This document shows positions 1-10,670 of a stretch of DNA of 64,000 bases, in pieces; the first letter of the stretch is position 1; each line of letters begins with the position of its first letter. The translations under genes and the position numbers were made by a program. The DNA is from Calliopum simillimum (taxonomy: Eukaryota > Arthropoda > Insecta > Diptera > Lauxaniidae). The notes beneath the pieces are model-generated. The model ran no database searches and was not told the DNA's origin. It worked only from the letters and a program-made list of their open reading frames with translations. The stretch spans positions 69,333,407 to 69,397,406 of the forward strand of contig OX638372.1 of NCBI GenBank assembly GCA_951812925.1, read 5' to 3'.

Positions 1-480
1 ACACTTTCAGTACAGCGTTTTGAAGCTTTTGCTTATATGAGAGGAGCCACGCCCTCTTGTCCGAATTCGACCAACTTTTTCTCAGAGCTTGCGCTGACAA
101 TTCGTATTATTAATGTGTATTTTTGTTGCATTGTTGTGAAATATACTCCAAAATTTGCATTTTGAAGATATTTTTTGTATGGGCGGTAGGCGTGTCCGTT
201 GACCGATTTCGCTCATTTTCAATCCCCCGAGCTAACTTTGACGACGGAGGCTTTGTACTAAATTTCATTGAATTATCTTGCTTAGTTTTCCCAAAAAATG
301 TATTTCCACACACAGCCGTTACCCAGCCAGCCAGCCAGCCAGACAGACGGACATGGCTATATCGACTCAGAAGGTGACGCTGATCAAGAATATATATACT
401 TTTCCATATCTGCCACGCCTCCTTCTCTGCGTTACAAACGGAAGGACAAAGTGAATATACCCTGGGTGTAGGGTATAAAA
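1..480 (+). repeat. Dispersed repeat family A, 3' part
   Basis: One of about nine copies in the window of the same intergenic repeat. It enters from the left edge and ends at GGGTATAAAA (471-480). Landmarks in order: CCACGCCCTC (47-56), GGGCGGTAGGCGTGTCCG (181-198), a CAGC-rich run near 320-340, and GATCAAGAATATATATAC (382-399). Similar closing strings are abundant between Drosophila genes (general knowledge); the family is unnamed here. Open frames through it on either strand are by-products of the repeat, not genes. Confidence 0.9.
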
Positions 481-762
481 ATCCAATGAAAAACTTCCAA
501 AAAAAGCATACAAAAATAAAAACATCCAATAAAAAAATTTCCAGCATTAATTTTCCATCAAAATAATTTAACTCAATTTATTTAATACAATCGATGATTT
601 TTTATTTGTATTTTTATTTTTGGACATTTTTTTATTGGATATTTTTTTTCTTTGGATGTGCTTATTTTTGGGTGTTTTTTTTGGATATTTTTGATAATCA
701 CCGACTGTGAACTTAAGAAAATAAATTCTCATAAGTAGCCATGTCTGTGCATTTTCTCTTTA
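481..762. other. AT-rich spacer with short inverted repeat
   Basis: No gene seen. A string close to TTTTTTTATTGGAT occurs in opposite orientations near 523-545 and 628-645, giving a weak hairpin. The rest is T- and A-rich low-complexity sequence. Confidence 0.5.
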
Positions 763-890
763 GGCGCGTGGTACCGCCCACTTGAAAACATAATGGTCAT
801 ATTATCGTTCCTTAATGTTAACCCTATCTCATTACCAATTTTCATTAAAATCGATGTTGTGGTTCAGTCGTGAGAGTGATTGTGGAGGAC
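763..890 (+). repeat. Single unit of repeat family B (~127 bp)
   Basis: Shares GTACCGCCCACTTGAAAAC, then CATAATGGTCAT, TATCGTTCCTTA, and AAAATCGATG followed by CGTGAGAG, in the same order as the tandem ~127-bp units at 27590-28262. It is a lone dispersed unit of that family. Confidence 0.75.
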
Positions 891-1049
891 TCAACTGCTA
901 AAAGATATATATTTTTTTCTTTTCATACAGCTGCTTTCACAGTTATTTAATATTAAATGTGTAGAAAATCCGTTTTTAAGAAAATTTCGTACAACTGGCT
1001 ACAACAGAAATTTTCAACGAATTTTTTGATATTAAATCCGATTCCGGAT

Positions 1050-1500
1050 TTGAGATACTTGAACCTTAAAGTGCAAAAAATACGGTTTTTAATAATATTG
1101 GAGATTAACCCATTAAGTCCGAGACTCAACCAAACTACGTAAAGCTTTGATTTGCTGTGGGTAGTCAACATATGACTCAATGAGTATAAAAAGAGGGGGC
1201 TTATGGTCGAGAAGTATTGCGCCAAATAATGTCGATGCTACAGTTACTACTGCATTATCCTTCCATCTTATAAAACAAATATCGTATCCTTCAATGCGTA
1301 TGCTATTTATTGTTAAACGGTAGGCTTTTTGTATTTGTTCTTTGGTTGGTAAGGGACACGATTTCGGGATGGAATTCACCCTTATCGTTCCTAAAATTAA
1401 GAGTTAAAAGAAAAGAGAAAAATTGTTTTTTTTTTACCTGAACCGTTGTATCCACGTTCTAATAAATACGTTTACGTTTTCTTAAACTTTATAGAATGAC
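1050..1500 (-). pseudogene. piggyBac-like transposase remnant with an intron
   Basis: Reading leftwards, the frame gives GYNGSGTIRVNSIPK and then CFIRWKDNAVVTVASTLFG. These resemble the conserved piggyBac blocks with a GTIR motif and W-D-N-x-x-V followed by a Ser-Thr, which lie between the second and third catalytic aspartates. The first block is continuous only if 1391-1437 is removed as an intron (GT...AG, 47 nt, phase 1); reading through meets TAA at once. The expected downstream MGGVD block is unrecognisable: the frame ends at 1113 and similarity drifts into another frame to about 1050. Upstream it decays before the TA-flanked element that starts at 1520. Only about 110 of the usual ~550-600 residues remain, so this is a dead fragment. 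The family call rests on recalled motifs, not an alignment. Confidence 0.65.
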
Positions 1501-1519
1501 TCCTAAACGGTAAATTGTA

Positions 1520-2383
1520 GGGTAGAACGGGATTAAATAGCCACGGGGTTAAACAACCAATTGTCTCTAATTTTTTTTGATAAAGTCGAATCGAACGACC
1601 GTTGGTACAGTAGATAGTGGTCGATACAACGCAACTTTGGCAAAAGGTTCCACTACCGCACTTGTGTTATAACCTGAGTTCTGACGAAAGAAAGATTTGA
1701 TGAGTCCTCGCCGCAATATTTTCAGTCGACAAAAGTTAAAAATTTCACAAATCAGAGAAGTGCAGAAAGAAAGGTAAGTGTTTTCTAAAGGCAGAATTTC
1801 ATGTTGAATCCAAATCTGTAATTGGTTTTACAAAATTTAAATTAAATAAAAAGTTATTTGCCTTAAAATAAACAAAAGCATGTGGGGTTAAATAACCAGA
1901 AGGAAAAACAGGCATTGGCGACCACGGTAAGGTCGGAAAAAAAGATTCTAAAGAAATTTTCCGAGCAAAAACCAAGACATGGCAGCCAAAAACAATACTC
2001 TTCGCTCCAAAAGAGGTCGTCCAAGAAAAGTAGTATACGTGAAGCTCAAGAGAAACTTTTTAAAGTTAATTTTGTTCTTTTGTAACGTTTTGTAAAATTC
2101 TGATAAAATAAAAACCCTTAAAATAACAATATTGGATACTTTTATTATAAAAAGAAAGTTTGTTGGTTTTGCCCCACCTGGTGGGGTAAAACAACCATTT
2201 CACACTTTTTGTTCAAATGCTAACACCGGATAAACAATGCGAGTTTGAAAAAAAATTTTCGTATGAATTTTGTAACAAAGGGTTCAATGAACCAGAAACA
2301 GTTGAAATTTTCAAATTATTATCATAAACAAAGTTTTTACAGAGTGCCAAGCACAAAAGTGATTGTTTAACCCCGTTCTACCC
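1520..2383. mobile_element. TA-flanked TIR element 1
   Basis: Ends are inverted repeats GGGTAGAACGGG (1520-1531) and CCCGTTCTACCC (2372-2383), each next to TA (1518-1519, 2384-2385), a Tc1/mariner/pogo-type target duplication. The subterminal word GGGGTTAAACAACC recurs with small changes near 1545, 1884 and 2183 and inverted at the right end. It contains a GGTAAGTG donor-like site near 1771 and a short ATG frame at 1979-2095. No transposase core domain is visible, so it is a non-autonomous or internally deleted element. Confidence 0.85.
1979..2095 (+). CDS. 38-codon frame with AT-hook-like motif, inside TIR element 1
   Basis: The ATG has a favourable context (GACATGG). The peptide begins MAAKNNTLRSKRGRPRK and ends at TAA (2093-2095). 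RGRPRK matches the core of an AT-hook, which binds the minor groove of AT-rich DNA. The remainder is basic and then hydrophobic, with no domain I recognise. It could be the first exon of a lost transposase: a GGTAAGG donor-like string lies just upstream near 1926. Expression is not shown, and a 38-codon frame can arise by chance; the AT-hook is what makes it worth listing. Confidence 0.35.
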   Translation: MAAKNNTLRSKRGRPRKVVYVKLKRNFLKLILFFCNVL

Positions 2384-2388
2384 TATAT

Positions 2389-2747
2389 ATGAAGCAAAAC
2401 ACGCTAAGCGTGCAAGCTGAAAATTTGTTTGTCTCCGATTTCGCTCAAATTTGGCAATGTGGTAGATCCGGTGATTTTTTTCACCATGTAATACTTTTTT
2501 ATAAATAGAACACTTTAAAATAAATTGGACCAGTTACTAATATACATCAATTTACAAACTTTGGTAAAAGCTATAAATTTTTGAAAAAATACCTTTTCCG
2601 TGAAAATGGCTAAAAACGCCAACTTCAACAGCATTTTAACAACAAATGGTACTACAACCAAATCCTCCCGGATTATTGTTTTTGAACCATATTTCCAAAT
2701 TTGAGCGAAATCGGAGACTGCTGTACGCTTGGCGTGTTTTGCTTCAT
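2389..2747. mobile_element. ~360-bp MITE with ATGAAGCAAAACACGC ends
   Basis: Left end ATGAAGCAAAACACGCTAAG and right end (reverse complement) ATGAAGCAAAACACGCCAAG form inverted repeats. They extend inwards to TCTCCGATTTCGCTCAAATT in both arms. The middle (about 2480-2660) is shared with 6661-6895. It sits almost end to end with the element finishing at 2383. No target duplication could be fixed. Confidence 0.8.
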
Positions 2748-4802
2748 TTAAAGTTCATACAATTCCCTATAAATAGGTGTTTTAAAAATATATCCTGTTA
2801 AATCAGTTTTTTCGACTCTTAAACCTACTTAAACTACGGCTCAGATTTAAAAAATTTATAATTTTATTTGGTGGTGGGTTGACTTGCAATCTTATCATAT
2901 ATGACGAAACAAATCGAGTGATTGATTTTCAGCTGATTACATCTTAAACGTAAACACCTGAATTAAAGCTTACAAACTTTATTCTTTGACCCAAAATTAA
3001 CGCTTAAGTTGGTTAGAATTTATGAGTGAATTTCAGTCACTTTGTTCGATTTTCATACATGATAAGGCTATTAATTATTTTGCCTAAAGAATATCGACAA
3101 AACAATTTGTTAAGATGTTATTCAAAAGCACACACTTGTTGTATCTGACTAGAATTTTATTTGATTGTTACACTGTGCACTGTTGCAGCTGCGAGCATCA
3201 GCATCAATGTGCAACAAAATGTCCAGCCGCAGCAACAACTATTGACACATTTGCATTTGGCACGAAAAAAATCAAAAATATTTTAGTTTTTGTGTGAATT
3301 ACGAGTATTACAAGTACAAATGTCTATGAGTCCCGCAATTTGCCACATTTGGAAGAATTTGCTTCATGTTACTTTTGTTGCTTGCAACATTTGCCATGCA
3401 ATGACTCTTTGGTTTTAGTGTCATCCTCATGTAGAATCATATTGAATCTTGTTGAGGTTGTTGTAGTTGTCATTGCACAGCAACAAAATTTGCATATTGA
3501 ATCAGAAGACAGACCAAAACTGTTGCTTGCTTGCTTCTGGTCGCCATGTGCTCCTTCCTCTCTCTTTGGAGTCGTAATGTTGCTCCGATTATACTGATTT
3601 TGTTGTAAAGCAATTGTTGGGCTATTAACAACAAAACATTACCATCTGTGCCCTTATGCAATTAAGTTAAAGAGATTGCCAAAATGATGTACTGGGGTTA
3701 CTCTTTGGAAATCACAATGATCGATTAACCTAAAAAACCGAAAAAATACAGATTCTTTTTCCCCTAAGCACTTAGAACAGCTCTGTAAATTTTTATTAAA
3801 ATCTGAGACCCAACTGCAAATTTCGAAAAATTTTAAATGGTGTCGGTCTAGAAGGTTCTATAACCGACATTCTATAAAGTTTTATATTTATTTCTGAGCA
3901 TTATTATTTTTCGGGTTTGAACCTCAATGTTGGTGAACATTTTGTTTTGGTTTTTTTTTTATTGTTTTATTATTTATACTTGGCTATATTGACAAGTGCT
4001 TTATTTTTCGATTTGGAGACTCATCAGACGAATTGTGTTTAATTAATAGAAATGGAAAAATTGGATCTGAAAATTATCGAGATAAAATTTTAAACTCGAG
4101 TCTCTCCACGCAGCGCACGTCATAAGATTGATACACTACCGTTTGCTCTTCATCACAGTGGACGAACTGCCATACAACACGTAGTCAGTCACGTTATATT
4201 TCAAATGACACAATCGACACACAATTGGACCACTTTTGGTACTATTGACTGACTTTGCTTTACATTTGAGCCTTTTTTGCTTTAATTGGTAATTGTGGTT
4301 TATTGATTTTAGTTTTAGGTGTAGTCCATTTTGGGCTACTTACAAAACAACTACACCAAAGATGGGACTGTTGAGACAAGTATCTCCGCCGGTCCAACAG
4401 GGTTATTGTCCTTAAGTATACCTTTTATCTCCGCAAACTTGAGAAGTACAAGTTAAAATCTATATAAGGCTTTATTACACTGCACAACAAATAATGGGTT
4501 TGTGATTGTTGCATGGTAGTTTTTTGTCAATTCCGAAGGAACTTACCGCGTAGAATCCGAACCTGCGGTCAGAATGGGCTCATCAGCTCTAAATTTTGAG
4601 ATACTTATTTGAGATTACGAACACAAACATGGTTATTTTTGAGGTTAGATGCAGACTGCGCAAACCTTTTTTTTTTTGTTTTTCTAACTAATTCATCACG
4701 TAGTGCTACTCTATCTCTTCAAAATGAGCTCTTGGAAAGTGTCGTTTGATGCTTCCGTCAAAAGTTATGTTCGATTTAAGACGATATCAGTCCATAGGTT
4801 TA
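2748..4802. other. No gene seen; unique-looking non-coding DNA
   Basis: Contains CAGC/CAACA-rich stretches at 3170-3250 and 3350-3520 typical of fly non-coding DNA. Short open frames at 3115-3297 and 3340-3661 have biased, low-complexity composition and no recognisable domain. No terminal repeats were found. Confidence 0.5.
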
Positions 4803-5242
4803 AGGCGCTAGTACATACAGGGCAGCGCGTGCAGCGCGCGCATCATACGCATCACAACGCACGCGAGTGATGCTTGTGCCGTTACATAGAACGCGTAAAC
4901 GCGTTTTTAAATACACTCAGAATGGCCTTTATTATATAGGCAGACTTGCTCCTTTGCACTTCGCTTATACGTTTTTCCTTTATTTTGATTTTTTTTCTTT
5001 TTTAATTTATATTTTCAACTGCGAAAATTATTTATAAATAAATAAACAAAAGAAACGAAATGTTAAACGCAAATGATCCGTTCGAAAAGTTGAAAGTTGG
5101 TCAACTCTACGCATTGAACGCAGCGCGTGCGTTGTTCGCTTTTCTGTATGTATCACTCTCCATAAGGAGCTATGTTTTTAAATCAACTGTCAAAACCTAT
5201 AATGCGCGCGCTGCACGCGCTGTCCTGTATATACTGGCGCCT
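4803..5242. mobile_element. 440-bp MITE, GC-rich TIRs, TTA target duplication
   Basis: Left end begins AGGCGCTAGTACATACAGG and the reverse complement of the right end begins AGGCGCCAGTATATACAGG. Both continue into CAGCGCGTGCAGCGCGCGCA. Flanking TTA is present on both sides (4800-4802, 5243-5245). A 3-bp TTA/TWA duplication is typical of PIF/Harbinger elements. No transposase is encoded; the 66-residue frame at 5060-5260 runs through the right TIR. Confidence 0.8.
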
Positions 5243-5380
5243 TTAGTGATGTCATCTTAAAAATACCTTAACTTTTAAAGAAAGCAGATGGTGCGCGGCA
5301 GATAAAGGTTGCTTCCAAATAATCGCAAAGTAAAGAGGGCTTGCATGCTTATCGGAACAGGAGTGCCTCTTATACAAATA

Positions 5381-5923
5381 AATGTGTGTCAAGTTAGCAG
5401 GGCAACTTTATCGGATCGAGTCGGGCGTTGGCTTGGAATTTGGAGCTTTTTTGCTGTGATTTTGCTGTGGAAAGAATAATTTTGTTGCTCGAAAATTTTA
5501 AGGTGTTTCGATAATTTTTTTCAGTGTAAAAATGAAAAAAAATTTAGCTTGGAATTTGCAGCTTTTTTTTGTGATTTTTCTGCGAAAACAAAAATTTTTT
5601 AGCTGTCGTTTTTCTTTAAAAAGCCCCCTGACCCGCTAACTTGACGTCAAGTTATCGGGGCAACTTTATTGGATCGAGTCGGGAGTAGGCTTGGAATTTG
5701 CAGCTATTTTGCTGTGGAAAGAATAATTTTGTAGCTCGAAAAGTTTAGGGTGTTTATTTATTTTTTCAGTGTCAGAATTTTTTTCAGTGTAAGAATGAAA
5801 AAAATTAAAAATTATCGAAACACCCTAAAATTTTCGAGCTACAAAATTATTCTTTCCACAGCAAATTCCAAGCCTACTCCCGACTCGATCCGATAAAGTT
5901 GCCCCGCTAACTTGACACACATT
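5381..5923. mobile_element. Head-to-head dimer of a ~270-bp TIR element
   Basis: Outer ends AATGTGTGTCAAGTTAGC (from 5381) and its near-exact inverse (to 5923) bracket the unit. In the middle, CTAACTTGAC (to 5645) meets GTCAAGTTATC (from 5646), a perfect 16-bp palindrome at 5638-5653. Each half (5381-5645 and 5646-5923) begins and ends with the same GGGGCAACTTTATYGGATCG-type arm, so this reads as two copies joined end to end. No protein domain. Confidence 0.75.
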
Positions 5924-6660
5924 AAAAATAATTGTATTTAGCAATAATTAGATAATGCGCTGTGGTTTTTTTAACGCTCTACCGACTGTAAAATATTAAA
6001 TCAAATGTAATAATATTGAAATCTCTTATAATTTCTCTAAAATTAAACATTTTGTATTTTTTAAAATAAAATCATATAGCGTTTTCTTTTCTAGAAAAAA
6101 CGTTGCCTGTTTGAAGTGTTACATTTTTGTAGTATTGCACTATACCCTGATTAAATGTTGCCTTTTTTTAAATAAGACTAGAACAAAAAATTCCCCACAA
6201 ATCACAAAATCACAATTGCGTCATTTGTTTAAGTATATTTAATTGAATAAATTTGAATTCAATTTCAATTCAATTCACCCCGTCGCGACGTAGTTTGAAA
6301 AAGGTGTAAAAATGTTACACTCTTGCCTGCTCAGAGGGCAACAATTTTTAGAAAATTTTAAAAGAGAACATAAAATTTTGACAGCCTTCGCACGGGGCAG
6401 AAAAAATGTAATGTCAACACACTGAAAATTTCCATAAAGTGTAATTTTTCTCCATTTTAAAAGATTGCTAACTGGTTTAGCAATAGCTTTTTAAAAAATT
6501 CCCAAAAGTTTCCCACGTATTTTTTGTACGATTCTAAGCATTTTATGCCTAGATGCCTTCTTCTTGAGTAAACAAAGAGTTTTGCCTGCCGCGGGCGTTA
6601 AAGCTTATAAATTATGCTTTAATTTAAGGTACTTTTAAAAAAAATCTAAGGGGGCTATTT
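5924..6660. other. No gene seen
   Basis: AT-rich DNA with short homopurine and homopyrimidine runs. No frame, terminal repeats or recognisable family. Confidence 0.5.
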
Positions 6661-6895
6661 TTAAAAAAAATTCAAAAGTATTTTGAAGTTTGAAAAATGT
6701 TGGTGAAAAAAAATGTTGCTCACCAAGTAATATTTTTTTATAAAAAGAACAACTGAAATTGAATTGGACCAGTTACTAACATATATCAATTTGCAAACTT
6801 TGGTGTAAGCTATAAATTTTTGAAAAAACACCCTTTTCATGAAAATGACTAAAAACGCCAACTTCAACACCCTGTATTTTAACAACAAATGGTAC
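6661..6895. repeat. Fragment of the MITE interior seen at 2480-2660
   Basis: Shares TTGGACCAGTTACTAA, GCTATAAATTTTTGAAAAAA and AAAACGCCAACTTCAACA with the MITE at 2389-2747, in the same order and orientation, but lacks its ends. The 75-residue minus-strand frame here is incidental. Confidence 0.75.
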
Positions 6896-6959
6896 TAGAC
6901 AAACAAATTTTTATTTTTTTTTTCAATTGACGATGTATCAGAAAGTTATGATAAGGGAG

Positions 6960-8235
6960 TCGTGCCGTTTTGCAGTCCCGAAAATCCCGGGATTAGTGCT
7001 ACCAATCCCGGGATTTCTTTTGTAAGTTTTTTTGTTTTAAATAACAGAAAAATCGCATTTAGTAGAGATAAAACGTAATCTCTCTAGATTTGAAACTGAA
7101 ACTTCTTGCGAAATTGAGGACAATAGCCACACAGTTAAAGTAAACACAGCAAAAAACTTGAAAGAAAAATTAAATCTAGTTTTGAATAACACTTCGAAAA
7201 ATTTGTTTTGTAGAAAGCCTTATAATTTATCCAACGTTTTAACGAAAGAAATTGATATATTTTGTAATAGTGGTGATAGGGGTAATTTCATCCAGAAAAC
7301 TTTCGATTATCTTTCTTCAATTCAGCCAACAAGTGTTGAATCAGAAGGGTGCTTTTCATGTGCAGGTTATATATCTGTGGACTTTTGACAAAACAACCTA
7401 ACTCGAAATTGGCAACTTTTCAGGAGAGCCTAAAAACTGATTAACTACTTTTCAATAATGTGGGTCAATTTCGTTGATGTAGCGTTGAACCTCCTCTTTT
7501 TATACATTTTTACTAATCTTAAAGTGTCAGCTGTCAAATTGATTTTTTTTTTTTTTTTTGTTCATAACATTTCACCGCACGAATGGCGCTAAGTTCAAAT
7601 CTTGCGTAAACTCTGAAGCACCCTTATATCTCTGGAACAAAAAATTATAGAGACATGTCGATTATACCAATCCTGGAGAATTGTCTTATCTCGACTTAGG
7701 TTGCTTATGTAATAAATTTAGATCTAAATTGGATGATAAAACAATAAATGCTTTAATTCTCCTAAAACCATATTTTAATAATAATAAAACTGATTAAAAA
7801 AAAAGTTAATTCTTTCAAGTCCAACACTTGTTAAAACTTTGATCTCACTATTTTATATAATTAAATATGTATAATATTATATATATGTATTTAACTAAGC
7901 ATATAATGCTGCAATGTACCTTTATGTTTGTTTTTGAAGTAAATAAGTATTTATGAATTTTTGTTTTTTAAAAAAGGCTTGAATTGCTTAATAAAATGTA
8001 CCTGTCTTAAGAAATTGTTCTTTAATATTATTGACACTTTTTAAATAAAATATCTTTGTAGGGGTTTAGTAGTTGTATATAAGACAAAATATTAGGAATT
8101 TTTAATACTAAATTCTGCTTTATTTAGAAAGAAAAAAAAATTCATACAAATTCCGAAAAATACCGGGACTCAAATTTCTGATCCCGAAAATCCCGGGATC
8201 GCAAAAAGCCCCAAAATTGGAATCTCTAGTTATGA
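6960..8235 (+). mobile_element. hAT element remnant
   Basis: Bounded by clusters of palindromic AATCCCGGGATT-type words (6983-7015 on the left, 8190-8210 on the right). The right edge reads, in reverse complement, TAGAGATTCCAATTTTGGGG, which fits the loose hAT end pattern YARNG. The interior keeps the C-terminal part of a hAT transposase. The left terminus is not clear and no 8-bp duplication was found, so the outer limits are approximate. Confidence 0.65.
7040..7797 (+). pseudogene. hAT transposase C-terminal (dimerisation) region
   Basis: The frame from about 7040 gives VLTKEIDIFCNSGDRGNF and then SIQPTSVESEGCFSCAG. The latter matches the hAT C-terminal signature P-T-S-x-x-S-E-R-x-F-S, with Arg changed to Gly. 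It stops being recognisable at 7365. The family's final block resumes at 7700 as NKFRSKLDDKTINALILLKP, ending at TAA 7795-7797. Removing 7366-7699 (GT...AG) joins the blocks in frame as CAG-CLCNKFRSK, so that 334-nt piece is either an intron or an insertion flanked by AGGTT. The catalytic N-terminal two thirds is missing. Confidence 0.75.
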
Positions 8236-9620
8236 TACGTTTGGAATAGTTAAAAGGTCTACTACAATATTGCCTGGATGAGCGTCATATGCCTCAAAAA
8301 AGCTGGTTCTGTTTTTTAGAGCATAATGAGAAAATGTTTGCCAGATTCGAAATCAGCAATCGCAAATTAACAAAAAAAGTTATCGAGATTTCATTAAAAA
8401 TTTCGTGTTATTATATTCCGGAACACCTTAACTTTCAGAACATTGCTATATTATAAAAACCCAATAATCTCATTTTTGTAATATTAATTTTAATCATTTT
8501 TAAATGAGAAGTAACGTTTAATGTGAAAAATTGTAAAATATTTAATGTTTTTTATTTGCTTTTTTGAAGGATGGCTCGAGCTTGTGAAAAGGGGGCGTGA
8601 CCCAAAACGGTTGAGAGCTCTGCAATAAATATTTAGTCATATACAAATAATACTGTTTGTTTTAGTTGATGTTATTATGCATACATAATATGTATTACAT
8701 ATAGAGTATCTAAAACAAAAACAATAAAATATTTAAATACTTGTTTCAAATTTCCTTTTGAATGTGATTCTTTGGTTAATACATATATACTTCTTATAAA
8801 ATATTTCAACCTATTCGCTTCAATGCGAAACATTGCGTGGTGCACTTCTGTAGAAATGAAGATCGCTCTAAAATCGCTTGCAGCGGGTGGTTTCAGTCCT
8901 TAATACATTAGCAGGCAACAAGTGCAGCTTCTTTGCACTGCAGCGTAAGAACGAACATTATTCGCTTTCGGGCAACTGTCATCATTACCATCACCACCAC
9001 CATCATCAACATCGTGATAATAATCGTTACCATCAAGTCTCAACAGTTACTTATTGTTACTGTATCTGAAATAACATTCTATTTTTATGACTTCAAGTCA
9101 TTACATAAATCGCGAGCATTTGTTGCAGAAACAACAACCGCATTACGTTAACCGCTTTCAGAAAGATCGTGTTATTTGCGAATTAAGCGATGCTTTTTGG
9201 GTTTTCTCACCTTTTGCAGTTTAAAATCGGAACAAAAATTTAGTCGACAAGAGCATTTAGTTGCAATTCTTATTCAAAGGGAATTTTTTAAAATGAATGA
9301 ATTTTAGCTGTGTAGAAAAATAACTAAATATATCAAGAGCAGGAAATACTTTCGATAAACCACTGTTACTTAGTTCGATTTTATGTAGTTAGACTGAAAA
9401 GAAAGCAAATGTCTGTCCAAACATAAGTATTTTTACTAAAAATGGTTATATAAGGTTAGGTAGTTTATGTTTGGAATTAAGTGTTAATTATTTTAATTTT
9501 CAGACGACTCGAGTAGAGTAAAAATTATGGCAATAGTGAAAAAAATAACATACTTTTTACTAGAACTATAAATTACAAATGCTTACATATTTTTTGGCTG
9601 AAAGTATAATTCACTCTATA
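8236..9620. other. No gene seen
   Basis: AT-rich. A CATCACCACCACCATCATCA tract at about 8985-9010 creates an artificial His-rich frame. Nothing with domain similarity or terminal repeats. Confidence 0.5.
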
Positions 9621-9796
9621 TAAAGAGTGTATCGAAAAAAGATGTACACACTTTTTCAGACATAACTTAGCCTTTGTCCAACGAATAATTTTGTTTTGAA
9701 TCACGTTAGCTTTTAAAATATGTAAGATATTATATTTATTCAAATTATACATTTTCAATTGTTATTTTTTTCAAAATGGACAGCGAAATAAAAGTA

Positions 9797-10670
9797 GGGG
9801 AGATTGGGGAGTTTTGCAACAGAGGGAGTTGTGCAACACGTCAATGAATGCCAAATGACAGTAGTTGCCATGTGTTCAACTACTGTCAATTGTTTGTCTC
9901 GCTACGATCTAACTTTTTCACCAGCACTCGTCCCGTCATATTCTTCGTGTCGCTCTTCATTGTGCGCTGAAAAATTTGTTGGAAAGTTTCATTGTCTTCT
10001 TGTGTTTGCGGTGTTTTCAGTCACTTGTTGAAGCTGATGATGCAAAACATTCCTTTGTGAATACTCTTTCAACGCATGAAAGTAATGATGTAAATATAAA
10101 CATTCGATGTATCGATGATGCGTTCGCCATTTCGAATATGTAGAAAGTGGGGAGTTTCGCGACAAAACGCCACATTTGACAGTTTTCAATCCGAGTTTGC
10201 ATTTTTCATGCCTATATCACATTATTTGTGAATAATTCGTGTATAATTTCATGCAATTTGGTGGATTTTCTTCACAGAAATTAGTATTTTTCTTGAGTTT
10301 ATTCGAGACTTTTCGTGATTTTTGTAGATAGTCACCATGCCACGTCGTACGTATCGTGCGACCAGCAAACCAGCCATTGCTATCAATGCCTTAGTGGCTG
10401 CAATCAAAGAGTTAATTTAACAAAGAATATTCATCAAAATATGTAATTTTTAAAGCTGTGTTGCACAACTTTCTCCGTGTTGCACAACTCCCCAAAAAAG
10501 CGTCTTTTGCGCTAACAAGCACAACTTTTAGATTTTTTTAAATTTCAACCGAATCCTTTAACCAGAAGATGTGTTTTGCGGCATACTAGAGATTCTATAT
10601 ACTGTGATGCTAAAAAAAAATTAATTTCATAGTTTTTTTTCCCTGAAACCATCCCTGTCGCATTCTCCCC
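9797..10670. mobile_element. TA-flanked TIR element 2, nested in the transposase gene
   Basis: Ends GGGGAGA (9797) and TCTCCCC (to 10670) abut TA on both sides (9795-9796, 10671-10672). Internal words based on GTTGTGCAAC and GGGGAGTT recur near 9806-9840 and, inverted, near 10455-10492. It interrupts the transposase just after its sixth or seventh codon. Plan and size (874 bp) match elements 1, 3 and 4 in this window although the termini differ. No transposase domain. Confidence 0.85.
10337..10420 (+). CDS. 27-codon frame inside TIR element 2
   Basis: The ATG has a strong context (CACCATGC). The peptide starts MPRRTYRATSKPAIAINAL and ends at TAA. It is basic at its N-terminus and has no domain I recognise. 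It is listed because elements 1 and 3 also carry a short ATG frame, so it may be the relic of a first transposase exon. Chance occurrence is possible. Confidence 0.25.
   Translation: MPRRTYRATSKPAIAINALVAAIKELI

Noticed and set aside
110..547. 145-residue minus-strand frame
   Set aside because: It lies across family A and its equivalents reappear as broken frames in other copies; the protein is a translation of the repeat.
3340..3661. Overlapping frames on both strands
   Set aside because: Driven by low-complexity TTGTTG/CAACAA DNA; no domain or splice support.
8878..9151. His-rich frame
   Set aside because: Produced by a short CATCAC repeat with no conserved context.
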